A stretch of 64,000 bases of DNA from an uncultured Isosphaeraceae bacterium (GTDB taxonomy: Bacteria > Planctomycetota > Planctomycetia > Isosphaerales > Isosphaeraceae), in NCBI GenBank assembly GCA_945957605.1, contig CAMFLR010000003.1, positions 496,001-560,000 of the forward strand, given 5' to 3'. Position numbers and translations under genes: made by a program. Shown in pieces: positions 43,193 to 50,865 of the stretch. Under the pieces are notes generated by a model. It ran no database searches. It saw only the letters and a list, made by a program, of their open reading frames with translations, and had not been told where the DNA came from. Positions within the stretch are counted from its first letter, which is position 1. Each line of letters begins with the position of its first letter.

Positions 43193-43211
43193 ACAAACGA
43201 CGCCGGGTTCG

Positions 43212-44060
43212 TCAGGTCAGGAATTCTTCTTCCGTGATCTGTTTCGACTCGGCGGCACTCTTCCGGGGCCGGTAGGCAAGACTCGCGGCGACGATCAGCG
43301 CCATGCCGGCCCAGAAGACCCAGGGATTCATCTCGAGCGGCAAGTCGAACGCCCAACCGGGAACCTTGGTGTGCCAAGAGGGGGCCGGGCCCTTCTTCAG
43401 GTCGGGATGAAGAGCGTCGTGGAAGCCGCTGCCGACGAGTTTCAGACCGATCCAGGCGACGAGATAATAGGCGCCTGTCGCGAGCGCGGTGAATCGGTCG
43501 AGCAAGATGAGAAAGTAGCCGGCGACGAATCGCATGGCGACGATGCCGAGAATCCCGCCCAGATAGACGATGAACAACTTCATCGTGAAATCAAAGTTGC
43601 CAAGCCTAAACGCAGTGCGGCTCGCAACTTCGGCAGGAATTCCCCCAGCCATCGCCACAGCTGCGACGATCGAGTCGATCGAGAAGGCGATATCCGCGAT
43701 CTCGACGCCGATCACCGTTCCCCAGAACCCGCTGCCGAACCGGGACTTCTTGTTTCCGTCGGATTCTTCTTCACCGAAGAGAAGATGTGCGATGGCCAGG
43801 TAAAGGAGGTAAACTCCCCCGACGACCTTGAACGACCAGTATTCGAGCAGTGCAGACGCGAAGATGACGGCGATCAATCGAAAGCCGAACGCGCCGATGA
43901 TTCCGTAACGAAGCGCTCGTTTTTGCTCGTCCTTGGGCAGGTGCCGCACCATGACGGCGAGCACCAGCGCGTTATCCGCGCTCAAAAGGCCTTCGAGAAA
44001 GACGAGCGTGGCGATCGTTCCCGAAATGAGGCCAAGTTCCGCGAGGTTCAAGCCCCACAT
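43212..44060 (-). CDS. TerC family integral membrane protein
   Basis: A 282-residue inner-membrane protein with seven or more TM segments. The family hallmarks are FLEGLLSADNALVLAVMV near residue 23 and VEIADIAFSIDSIVAAVAM near residue 125; the acidic residues within these TM helices are thought to bind Mn2+ or another divalent ion. TerC/Alx proteins export manganese or load it onto exported proteins. Between TM3 and TM4 is a charged loop (GEEESDGNKKSRFG). ATG 44060 has AGGAG nine bases upstream. I checked the leader for the yybP-ykoY manganese riboswitch often found with this family and did not see a convincing core. Confidence 0.88.
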   Translation of the reverse strand: MWGLNLAELGLISGTIATLVFLEGLLSADNALVLAVMVRHLPKDEQKRALRYGIIGAFGFRLIAVIFASALLEYWSFKVVGGVYLLYLAIAHLLFGEEESDGNKKSRFGSGFWGTVIGVEIADIAFSIDSIVAAVAMAGGIPAEVASRTAFRLGNFDFTMKLFIVYLGGILGIVAMRFVAGYFLILLDRFTALATGAYYLVAWIGLKLVGSGFHDALHPDLKKGPAPSWHTKVPGWAFDLPLEMNPWVFWAGMALIVAASLAYRPRKSAAESKQITEEEFLT

Positions 44061-44311
44061 TCAAGACGACTCCTGACAGCACGCGCAAGGTGGGTCACTG
44101 AATGAATATCCGGTCAGGCTGAAGCATCTCAACAGTAGGCCGCCCAGGGCAGTGCCCCAAATGCGGATCAGTCAAGCTACCAAACTCTTGTGCGATTGAC
44201 GACCCTCGTGTCACTCTCAATTGAACAGATTGGCAAAGACGAGATGCTTGACCTATCCGGTTATTCGTCATCGTGGCGCAAATCTGAGGTCGCAAGGGAG
44301 ATTCTTGGCCG

Positions 44312-45103
44312 ATGAATCGAACCACGACATCTCTGCTCGTCGCGGCGCTCGCCATCGGCCTTGGATCCGTCCTGACGACGAATACGAAAGCGCAGGCGCC
44401 CAACCAGTCGCCACCTCCTCAAAAGCCGGTACCTGTCCCGCCAAAGCCCGCGCCTGCGAAGCCGAAAGCGAAGGACATCGAGCCCAAAGTGCTTAGCGCC
44501 GAGGAAATGGCGAAGCGAGCAAAATCGGCGTCTTCGCTTTTGAATCCTACGGGAACATCGGACAAGTACAGCGAGGGAGTGCCGTTTCTGGAACTTCCAC
44601 CCTGGCGACAGACGACATTTTACGGGATTCGCGCAGAGGCTCAAAGAATTGTTTATGTCGTCGATTGTTCCGGAAGCATGGAGGACGATGCGTGTCTGGT
44701 GCGTGCCAAACGCGAATTGCGGCGGAGCGTGGAAGGATTACAGTTTCCGCAACAATTCACGGTGATTTTTTACAACGACGGCCCACTCATGATGCCCGGT
44801 GGCGCGATGCGAACCGTGGACACGGCGTCAAAAGACGGACTAACGGCGTGGCTTCGCCTGATCGAGCCCGACGGTGGAACTGATCCCCGCGCCGCAATGC
44901 GCACCGCGATTGGCCTTAAACCCGACGTGATCTTTCTCCTTTCCGACGGACTCTTTCCCGACGGCACGGTTGAAGATATCACCGCGCGTAACAAGAACAA
45001 GATTCCTATTCACTGCATCGATCTCTCGGCCGGGCTGGGTGGCGACCAGCTTAAACGTATCGCTGAATCGTCGGGCGGGAAGTATGCGCCGCGTGCACGT
45101 TGA
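44312..45103 (+). CDS. Exported VWA-domain protein
   Basis: A 263-residue protein. Residues 1-27 are a signal peptide (LLVAALAIGLGSVLTTNTKAQA). A Pro/Lys-rich linker (PKPAPAKPKAKDIEPK) leads to a von Willebrand A domain from about residue 110: IVYVVDCSGSMEDD supplies the MIDAS DxSxS, PDGGTDPRAAM the conserved Thr, and LLSDGLFPDG the final Asp. So divalent-metal-dependent protein binding outside the cytoplasm is likely. This domain layout is common in planctomycete surface proteins. A GGGAGA ribosome site precedes ATG 44312. Copy 3 of the dispersed repeat starts nine bases after its stop. Confidence 0.87.
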   Translation: MNRTTTSLLVAALAIGLGSVLTTNTKAQAPNQSPPPQKPVPVPPKPAPAKPKAKDIEPKVLSAEEMAKRAKSASSLLNPTGTSDKYSEGVPFLELPPWRQTTFYGIRAEAQRIVYVVDCSGSMEDDACLVRAKRELRRSVEGLQFPQQFTVIFYNDGPLMMPGGAMRTVDTASKDGLTAWLRLIEPDGGTDPRAAMRTAIGLKPDVIFLLSDGLFPDGTVEDITARNKNKIPIHCIDLSAGLGGDQLKRIAESSGGKYAPRAR

Positions 45104-45111
45104 TTCCATTC

Positions 45112-45298
45112 GGAATTACACACTCGAGGAGTGATCAAAAGGAGTGACGGGTGGCCGGGACAAATTGCTTGTCCCGGTCGCGAAGCGACAGGAGGCGATT
45201 GCGATCTTTTACGCTTTGCCCTCATGTGGCTGCACCACCTGGATAACAAGTTGTCCAGTCCACCCAGCCCATTCCGTTCTCCGAACCGCGCAACTGCT
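45112..45298. repeat. Dispersed MITE-like repeat, copy 3
   Basis: About 187 bases. Core 45149-45265 begins GGGTGG, ends CCACCC and contains CCGGGACAA-ATTG-CTTGTCCCGG-type and CTGGATAACAAGTTGTCCAG hairpins; it shares TTGTCCCGGTCGCGAAGCG with the other copies. Outer ends GGAATTACACACTCGAGG and CGCAACTGCTG are weakened terminal repeats, so the limits are approximate. It occupies most of the gap between the VWA and VOC genes. Confidence 0.75.
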
Positions 45299-45343
45299 GT
45301 TTCGTGGATTCTTAAACGTTTCTAAACTCACTGGCGCCTGGAT

Positions 45344-45742
45344 ATGAGCGATCGACCACTTCCAACGACGACCATTGCTCCCATGCTCTCTGTCAGAAAC
45401 GGAGCGAGCGCGGTGGAGTTTTACAAATCGGCTTTTGGCGCGATTGAGGTCTTTCGGATCGATAGCCCCGACGGCGCAGTGGTCGCGCGGCTGGCCGTTG
45501 ACGGCGCCGAATTCTGGGTGGCGGATGAATCGCCCGAGCATGCGAATTTCAGTCCAGCCACGCTCAATGGTAGCACGACTCGCATGATTTTAACCGTCGC
45601 CGATCCCGACGCGGTTTTTGCGACTGCGGTTGCGGCAGGTGCGAAGGTCGTTAACAACGTGAGCGACGCTTATGGATGGCGACTGGGGAGAGTCGTCGAT
45701 CCGTTCGGCCATCACTGGGAAATTGGCCGGCCGCTTGATTGA
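45344..45742 (+). CDS. VOC family (glyoxalase/PhnB-like) protein
   Basis: A 132-residue vicinal-oxygen-chelate fold protein. Two beta-alpha-beta modules are visible: TTIAPMLSVRNGASAVEFYKSAFGA (residues 9-33) and ILTVADPDAVFATAVAAGAKVV, ending with WRLGRVVDPFGHHWEIG. The second-module HHWEIG Glu and an N-terminal acidic residue would bind metal. The RMILTVADPDAVF and DPFGHHWEI segments are closest to PhnB-like proteins, which include bleomycin-resistance and glyoxalase relatives; the substrate is unknown. The gene begins 45 bases after the end of repeat copy 3, so part of its leader may derive from the element. Confidence 0.85.
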   Translation: MSDRPLPTTTIAPMLSVRNGASAVEFYKSAFGAIEVFRIDSPDGAVVARLAVDGAEFWVADESPEHANFSPATLNGSTTRMILTVADPDAVFATAVAAGAKVVNNVSDAYGWRLGRVVDPFGHHWEIGRPLD

Positions 45743-45902
45743 GAAATGCTGAAACGATCAGACAAAACTGAAAGTCGATTTTGATCAGGAACCAGCGCGA
45801 TATCGCAGACTTGGGGGAATCTTCGTTCTGAGCCTGAACGCCCGGCGATTCGATTGGCCCGGGAGAGGTGGGCCTTTCGGTTCGATGGGGCGAAATTGCG
45901 AC

Positions 45903-47054
45903 TTACTTCGCAGCGGGCCGGACGGAGTCGAGCCACTTCTTCGCGTTCGCGTCGAGGTCGGCAAGCGCGGTGTCGAGCTTGGGATTGGCGGTGCCGGCCT
46001 TTTCAATGTCCGCACCCTTGGTGACGAACTTCATCGTATCGCCGTCCCATTTGGCAGTCGCGTACCCGTTGGCGATCGCCGCGTAGTACCAGGCGCGGGC
46101 GTCTGACGGATTGCTCGTTCCGAGCGCGACGAAGCCGTCTTTCGCTGCGCCATACTGACCCTTCTTGAACAGGTCGAGCGCCTTGGCGAAGTCGGCGTCG
46201 GACGTCGGGGAGGCGGTTGCCGTCGTGGTGGCGGCGGGGGTTGTCGTGGTTGCCGTTGTGGCAGCGGGCTTCGCGTCGCCGAGACCCTTCACTTTGGTGT
46301 CGAGTGCGGCGATGAGCGTCTTCTGCGAGTCGAGCGTCTTCGAGAATGACGACGTCGATTGCGAAAGCGCCTTCAACTCGGCAGCGAGCGCGTCCTGACC
46401 CTTCACGGCATCGGCGAGCTTCGCTTCGAGTGCCTTCGTATCGCCGGGCGCGGGAATCGCGTCGATGCGCTTGCTCAGGCTACCGATCTCGGATTCGAGC
46501 GGCTTGAGGTCGGGAGCAGGGGCAGGCTTGGGCATGGCGGCGATCGCTTTTTGCAGATCGTCGATCCGCTTGCCGAGTCCGTCGAAGTCACCTTTCAAAT
46601 CGTCGACACGACCAGCGAGTGCCTTAATGTCCGTACTAGGATCGACTGCGGCGGGGGCGGCGGCCGTCGGAGCGGCAGCGGGGGTGGGGGCCGGCGGTGG
46701 TTCAGCAACGGACGCAAACAGGGCGCCAGAGCCGATGACAGCGCCACACACACCTAAGGCCATCAGCACGCCGCGGACCTTGGGCGGATCGTACGGCGGC
46801 CGGTCGTCGTGCTGGTAATGATGTGCGAAGTGGGTCTCGTCGGCCTCAGCCTCGACCGGCTCGCCATTTTCTTCCGCAAGCAACTTGTCCGCGGTGTGCT
46901 CTGAAGCTTCGCCCTCGTCGATGAGACCTTCGAACACAGGCTCAGGGGATTCCTCAGAGAGAGGCTCGAAGTGCTCAGTCGGGTCGAATGGCTGCTGAGG
47001 GGCGAAGGGTTCAGTGGGGTCGAACGGATCGGGGAAATCGGAGGCTTCTGACAT
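45903..47054 (-). CDS. Single-TM protein with coiled coil and TPR-like C-terminus (CpoB-like architecture)
   Basis: A 383-residue protein. Residues 1-92 are acidic and Pro/Phe-rich with three PFDPTE/PFAPQQ-like repeats, likely cytoplasmic. A TM follows at about 94-115 (GVLMALGVCGAVIGSGALFASV), then a Pro/Ala linker, heptad-like coiled coil at about 140-250 (LAGRVDDLKGDFDGLGKRIDDLQ; ALEAKLADAVKGQDALAAELKAL), a Thr/Ala linker and a TPR-like end (FAKALDLFKKGQYGAAKDGFVAL). Architecture recalls CpoB/YbgF or TolA but no sequence relationship is claimed. Last of three minus-strand envelope-type genes; 142 bases separate it from the one before. Function unknown. Confidence 0.7.
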   Translation of the reverse strand: MSEASDFPDPFDPTEPFAPQQPFDPTEHFEPLSEESPEPVFEGLIDEGEASEHTADKLLAEENGEPVEAEADETHFAHHYQHDDRPPYDPPKVRGVLMALGVCGAVIGSGALFASVAEPPPAPTPAAAPTAAAPAAVDPSTDIKALAGRVDDLKGDFDGLGKRIDDLQKAIAAMPKPAPAPDLKPLESEIGSLSKRIDAIPAPGDTKALEAKLADAVKGQDALAAELKALSQSTSSFSKTLDSQKTLIAALDTKVKGLGDAKPAATTATTTTPAATTTATASPTSDADFAKALDLFKKGQYGAAKDGFVALGTSNPSDARAWYYAAIANGYATAKWDGDTMKFVTKGADIEKAGTANPKLDTALADLDANAKKWLDSVRPAAK

Positions 47055-47196
47055 CGAAGTGAGGTCCCGGAGACGGCCCTCCCATCTGGATTAACGCAAT
47101 CCGACGGGTCAGGCCCGACCTGCGTTCCAGAACAACAGGCTACTCGGAACGACCCCGTTGACTCAACCCTATGCCGCACAAAGTCATCAGAATGCG

Positions 47197-48300
47197 TCAC
47201 TGCCCCGCGGAAAGTGACCCGCTCGGGCTGCCGCGAATCGTCATTCCGGCGGGAAGCGGACGGGCGGCGACCAAAAATCCTCGTGCGTGCAAATCGTCGC
47301 GAACTCGGCGGTAGAGTGCGTAACCATCAGGATAAATCCAGAGCGTGATCGTCGCCGCTTCGGGGTTGAGGCGTCCAATCACCCGACTGAAGACCGACGC
47401 GGGACTGGCGATCGTTTCGTACGACTCCCCGCGCGTCTCATGTTCGGGCTCAATCTCCCACCCCTCGAGCTGGATCGAAACCTGGCGAAGGTCGAGAACC
47501 TCGCCGAGCGAGTTGGGCATTTGCAGGCCCATCTGGTACCGCATCGAGAAATCGCCGACGGGACCGACGACGCCATTGAAGCCACGGCCGCGCTGAATGT
47601 TGAGACGGATGCGCATCTTGACGTCGTTTTTGACGAGCTCGGTGAGCTTGTCGATATCGAGATGCGCGATGTGGTCTCCCTTGATCTCGAAATGAACTTC
47701 TTTGCCGTCGATCGGCTTGGCGACCGCACTCTTGTCCATGAGCGCCCGCGCTTTGGGGCGAGGCGCCTGGTCGATCATGGCCAACTCGCCCTGCAGCTTC
47801 TTGATTTCCCACCGGAGTTTCGAGGTCTGGTTCGTCGCGCGTTCGATGCGAGCCGTGGGATCCTTCACCTGGAACGCAAGAGTCCGACTCGCAGCCGCAT
47901 CGGCCGTTGCTTCGAGCGAAGCCTTTCGGAGCGCGAGGCCAGCATCGGCGAGCCGAGATTCGAGCAACGCGCGTGTATGTGTTGCGGTATCGAGCGATTC
48001 TTCCGCGCGAGCGACCGCGACCGCGTCTGGCTCGATTTTCGGCGGAGGAACGGGCTTGGGCTTATCCGCGGGGGGCGGTGCGATCACGACCGGCACCGGC
48101 TTGGGAGTGGGCTTGGTTTCGACGGGAGGCGCTGCGATTGGAACCGGAGGCGCGGGGGTATCCGGCCTGGGCCGAGTGTCGACCGCGATCCAGCCGAGCA
48201 GGGCGAGCGTGACGCCCAGGCTGATCAGCGGCCCGCGAATCGACGCACGCGGGCGTGGGGGTGTGGGCGTCGGGTCGGTTGTTGATATGTTCGACGTCAT
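47197..48300 (-). CDS. TonB-like-architecture protein: TM, Pro-rich linker, coiled coil, C-terminal module
   Basis: A 367-residue protein, unrecognised by family. Residues about 22-41 are a TM (GPLISLGVTLALLGWIAV), followed by a Pro/Lys-rich stretch (TKPTPKPVPVVIAPPPAD) of about 50 residues, a helical Ala/Glu segment (residues 90-175), and a C-terminal domain with WIYPDGYALYRRVRDDLHARG. The latter shares the pattern I-x-[FL]-x-[IV]-x-P-x-G-x3-Y with two segments of the upstream protein. The start codon follows the upstream stop directly (TAAATG), so translation is coupled. Architecture suggests a periplasm-spanning protein (inference). No ExbB/TolQ-like motor gene is in the window. Confidence 0.7.
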   Translation of the reverse strand: MTSNISTTDPTPTPPRPRASIRGPLISLGVTLALLGWIAVDTRPRPDTPAPPVPIAAPPVETKPTPKPVPVVIAPPPADKPKPVPPPKIEPDAVAVARAEESLDTATHTRALLESRLADAGLALRKASLEATADAAASRTLAFQVKDPTARIERATNQTSKLRWEIKKLQGELAMIDQAPRPKARALMDKSAVAKPIDGKEVHFEIKGDHIAHLDIDKLTELVKNDVKMRIRLNIQRGRGFNGVVGPVGDFSMRYQMGLQMPNSLGEVLDLRQVSIQLEGWEIEPEHETRGESYETIASPASVFSRVIGRLNPEAATITLWIYPDGYALYRRVRDDLHARGFLVAARPLPAGMTIRGSPSGSLSAGQ

Positions 48301-50778
48301 TTACCAGCCGTCCGTCTGGAAGACGCGTTGGGTCTCACCGCTGATGACTTGCATACTCGTCGGCCAGTCGAGGTTGCTGAAGAGAAGCTGCGACTTGGCC
48401 TTCGAGTAAGTCTCGGTACCACCCGGCTCGATCACGAAACGAATCGAGGGGACGAAAGTCTTATCCGGGGCGCTATCTTCCTTGCGCCTGACGATGGCTC
48501 GAAGCTGGGCAACGAGCAGCGAATCTTTCGACTTGAGCGTGGCGATGGTTACGCGGTAGTTCCCGGGATGAATCGCAACACCGTGCTTGCTGCACGAGAC
48601 GATTAACTCGAACGGGCGATACGATTCCGCTGTCGAACCCAGTGGGCTCGAAACGCCGTCTCGTGACGATCGCGATCCGGGAATTCCTGGTTTGCCGGAC
48701 ATCGTGGTTGGCGACGAACCCGCGCCGCTCATTCCAGTGTTGGGCATCGGCGGGGTGCCATTCGCCCCAGCATTGCTGGCGTTGGCGCCTCCTGGAGAAC
48801 CTTCGCCACTTTGTTGGCCGTCCGACCCCTGTCCGCCTGAGTTTGAATTCGCGCCCGCGCCGGTTCCAGAAGGCGGCGACTGCCCGTTAGATCCGGAGCC
48901 CGTGCCAGTTCCATTCCCCGCGATGTTGAGATTGCCGTTACCGCTCAGTTGCGAGTTGTTTGGCCCGACACCGTCACCGCCGGCGACGCCTCTGCCACCC
49001 TTCTCGCCTGGCAAACCGCCTTCCATCCCAGGACGCCCGGCGCCGTTCGGAGATTCGGGAGGGCCGGGGATTTGTCTGACATACGCGAGGTCGAGCCGGG
49101 ATCGATTGCCGCCAGGTTGCTCATTCCCCGCTCCGTCGGGTTTGCCTGGTTCTTCACCCGGCAGACCAGAGCCCAGAGGAGATCCTCCGGGGCCTGGAAT
49201 TTGGCCGGCGCGCGCCAGATTTGCGCCTCGTAAAGCACCAACCCGCCCATTTCCCAACCCGCCTGCAAGATCTCGAAGGCTTACACCACCGGTTTCCGCA
49301 GTTCGCTCGCCCAGGCCGCCAGTTCCGGTTGGCGACGGTTCACCCGGTTGGTCCAATCCCGTATCGCCGCGTGGCCAGGTGCGGTCGTTCTGCGCTCCGA
49401 TCGGCAGGCCCGCCGGGCGATCGGTACCCAGGGCACGCATCGCGCGCTCCCAGGCCTCGTCGTACCAGTTCTGGCGAGAACGCTCGGAACGATCGGTATC
49501 GGGGAAACCGTGTTCAGCATCGCCAACACCGCCTCGGCCCAGTCCGTTCGGCTGCTGGTCGCGACCGCCGGGATAGCCTCTCATTCCGGCGCGTCTGGGA
49601 TCGGTGCCGTTAATCCCGCCGGGGCTGTCGCCTTGAAGCGTGTTCGCCAAATCACCTCCGCCCCCGCGACCTTCCATGCCGGGGACCGCTTTGGGCCAGC
49701 GGAAGGCGTTGTCGATCTCGTCCCGCGAAGGACGTCCGCCAGCGCCCTGGCCGTTCGGGCCGGAACCGTCTCCGCCTTCACCGCGAGGACCTTCGGAATT
49801 CGCGGCGAGTGCGTCGGCTCGGGGTTTGGTCGGAGGGGGCGAGCCGTCCCAGGTTTCGGGATGGTCGAGGTTGGGGAAGTCGATCGCCCAATCGGGATCG
49901 GCCAGCTCGTAGCCGAACGCGATTCCGAGCCGTTCCAGCCTCACACGAGCCTGGTAATAAGCCCGAATGCCGCTGGGGCGGACGATGAAGAAGATGTACG
50001 GGATGACGTCCTTGCCGTCGGGACCATATTGCCGCTGAATTCGCACGGCTTCGCGCGAAATCGTGCTCACGAAGGGCGGCGTGTTGGCGCTGAACCCGAG
50101 ACCGAGGTCCATCAGGTTGAACGTGGGGCCGTTAGGCTGAAGGTAGACCGACTCGTCCTTGCATTCGAGCACGATCGGCCGCTGCCAGGTGCCGTTGGGG
50201 CCTTTGTGCGGCAGCACGGCGTAGCTGGGGCGTTCGAGGTCTTCCTTTAGGACCTGCTTTTGGGCATCGCGGCGCTTGGCAAGTGCGTCGCGTTCCATGA
50301 GCGCAAGGCTGGCGGTCGATTCCTTTTGAGCGGCCTCGGCGACGCGAGCGGCGACCTGGCCCTTCGACATCGAGAGCGATCGCTTCCACTTTTGCGACTC
50401 AGCGCGTGCCGAGTCGGTCGCCTTCATGATCGCCGCGAGCTGGGCCTCGGCTTTCGCGGTTTCGAGCCGTTGTTCGGCCTCGGCCCGTGCAAGCTCGGCG
50501 ACGATTTTCTTCGTCGGATCTTCGGGCGGCTCAGGCGGTTTCTCGGCCACCTTGGGCGGCTCGGGAGTCGGCAGCGGCGCCGGTTTTTCCGGTTCCGGAT
50601 CGGGCGGCGCCGGTTCGGGAACCGATGGCGCGACCACCACCGCTTGCGGGGGCGCAGGGCGCGTCCTCGATGGGCGTCGATGGATCAGGATCACAGTGCC
50701 CAGCGTGCCGGTGACGCAGGCGGCGATCAATGTCACCGCGCAAAGCTCGGCGCTCAGCCTTCGCCGAGGGCGACCCAT
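48301..50778 (-). CDS. Large envelope-anchored protein with Gly/Pro-rich linker and two copies of a shared module
   Basis: An 825-residue protein of no known family. Residues 12-33 form a TM (AELCAVTLIAACVTGTLG), 41-87 a Pro/Glu-rich stretch (PEPAPPDPEPEKPAPLPTPE), 90-185 a coiled coil (AELARAEAEQRLETAKAEAQ), 200-305 module 1 (IPYIFFIVRPSGIRAYYQA), 315-710 a collagen-like Gly/Pro/Asn-rich disordered region (PGGRDQQPNG, GNLNIAGNGTGTGSGS), and 720-820 module 2 (VPSIRFVIEPGGTETYSKA). ATG 50778 follows GGAGGT by eight bases. Its stop abuts the next gene. Upstream is hldE (87 bases). Probably a structural or scaffolding envelope component (inference). Confidence 0.72.
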   Translation of the reverse strand: MGRPRRRLSAELCAVTLIAACVTGTLGTVILIHRRPSRTRPAPPQAVVVAPSVPEPAPPDPEPEKPAPLPTPEPPKVAEKPPEPPEDPTKKIVAELARAEAEQRLETAKAEAQLAAIMKATDSARAESQKWKRSLSMSKGQVAARVAEAAQKESTASLALMERDALAKRRDAQKQVLKEDLERPSYAVLPHKGPNGTWQRPIVLECKDESVYLQPNGPTFNLMDLGLGFSANTPPFVSTISREAVRIQRQYGPDGKDVIPYIFFIVRPSGIRAYYQARVRLERLGIAFGYELADPDWAIDFPNLDHPETWDGSPPPTKPRADALAANSEGPRGEGGDGSGPNGQGAGGRPSRDEIDNAFRWPKAVPGMEGRGGGGDLANTLQGDSPGGINGTDPRRAGMRGYPGGRDQQPNGLGRGGVGDAEHGFPDTDRSERSRQNWYDEAWERAMRALGTDRPAGLPIGAQNDRTWPRGDTGLDQPGEPSPTGTGGLGERTAETGGVSLRDLAGGLGNGRVGALRGANLARAGQIPGPGGSPLGSGLPGEEPGKPDGAGNEQPGGNRSRLDLAYVRQIPGPPESPNGAGRPGMEGGLPGEKGGRGVAGGDGVGPNNSQLSGNGNLNIAGNGTGTGSGSNGQSPPSGTGAGANSNSGGQGSDGQQSGEGSPGGANASNAGANGTPPMPNTGMSGAGSSPTTMSGKPGIPGSRSSRDGVSSPLGSTAESYRPFELIVSCSKHGVAIHPGNYRVTIATLKSKDSLLVAQLRAIVRRKEDSAPDKTFVPSIRFVIEPGGTETYSKAKSQLLFSNLDWPTSMQVISGETQRVFQTDGW

Positions 50779-50865
50779 CGTCCGTGACCTCCTGTGCATC
50801 CTCGAACTCCCCCGCCTCGCCAGTCGGCATGCAGAGAGGGTTCGCACACAAGGGTTTTTATCGGA

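Noticed and set aside
44061-44250. Possible yybP-ykoY manganese riboswitch in the terC leader
   Set aside because: GC-rich helices can be drawn, but the conserved core sequence of that riboswitch could not be matched; a covariance search would be needed.
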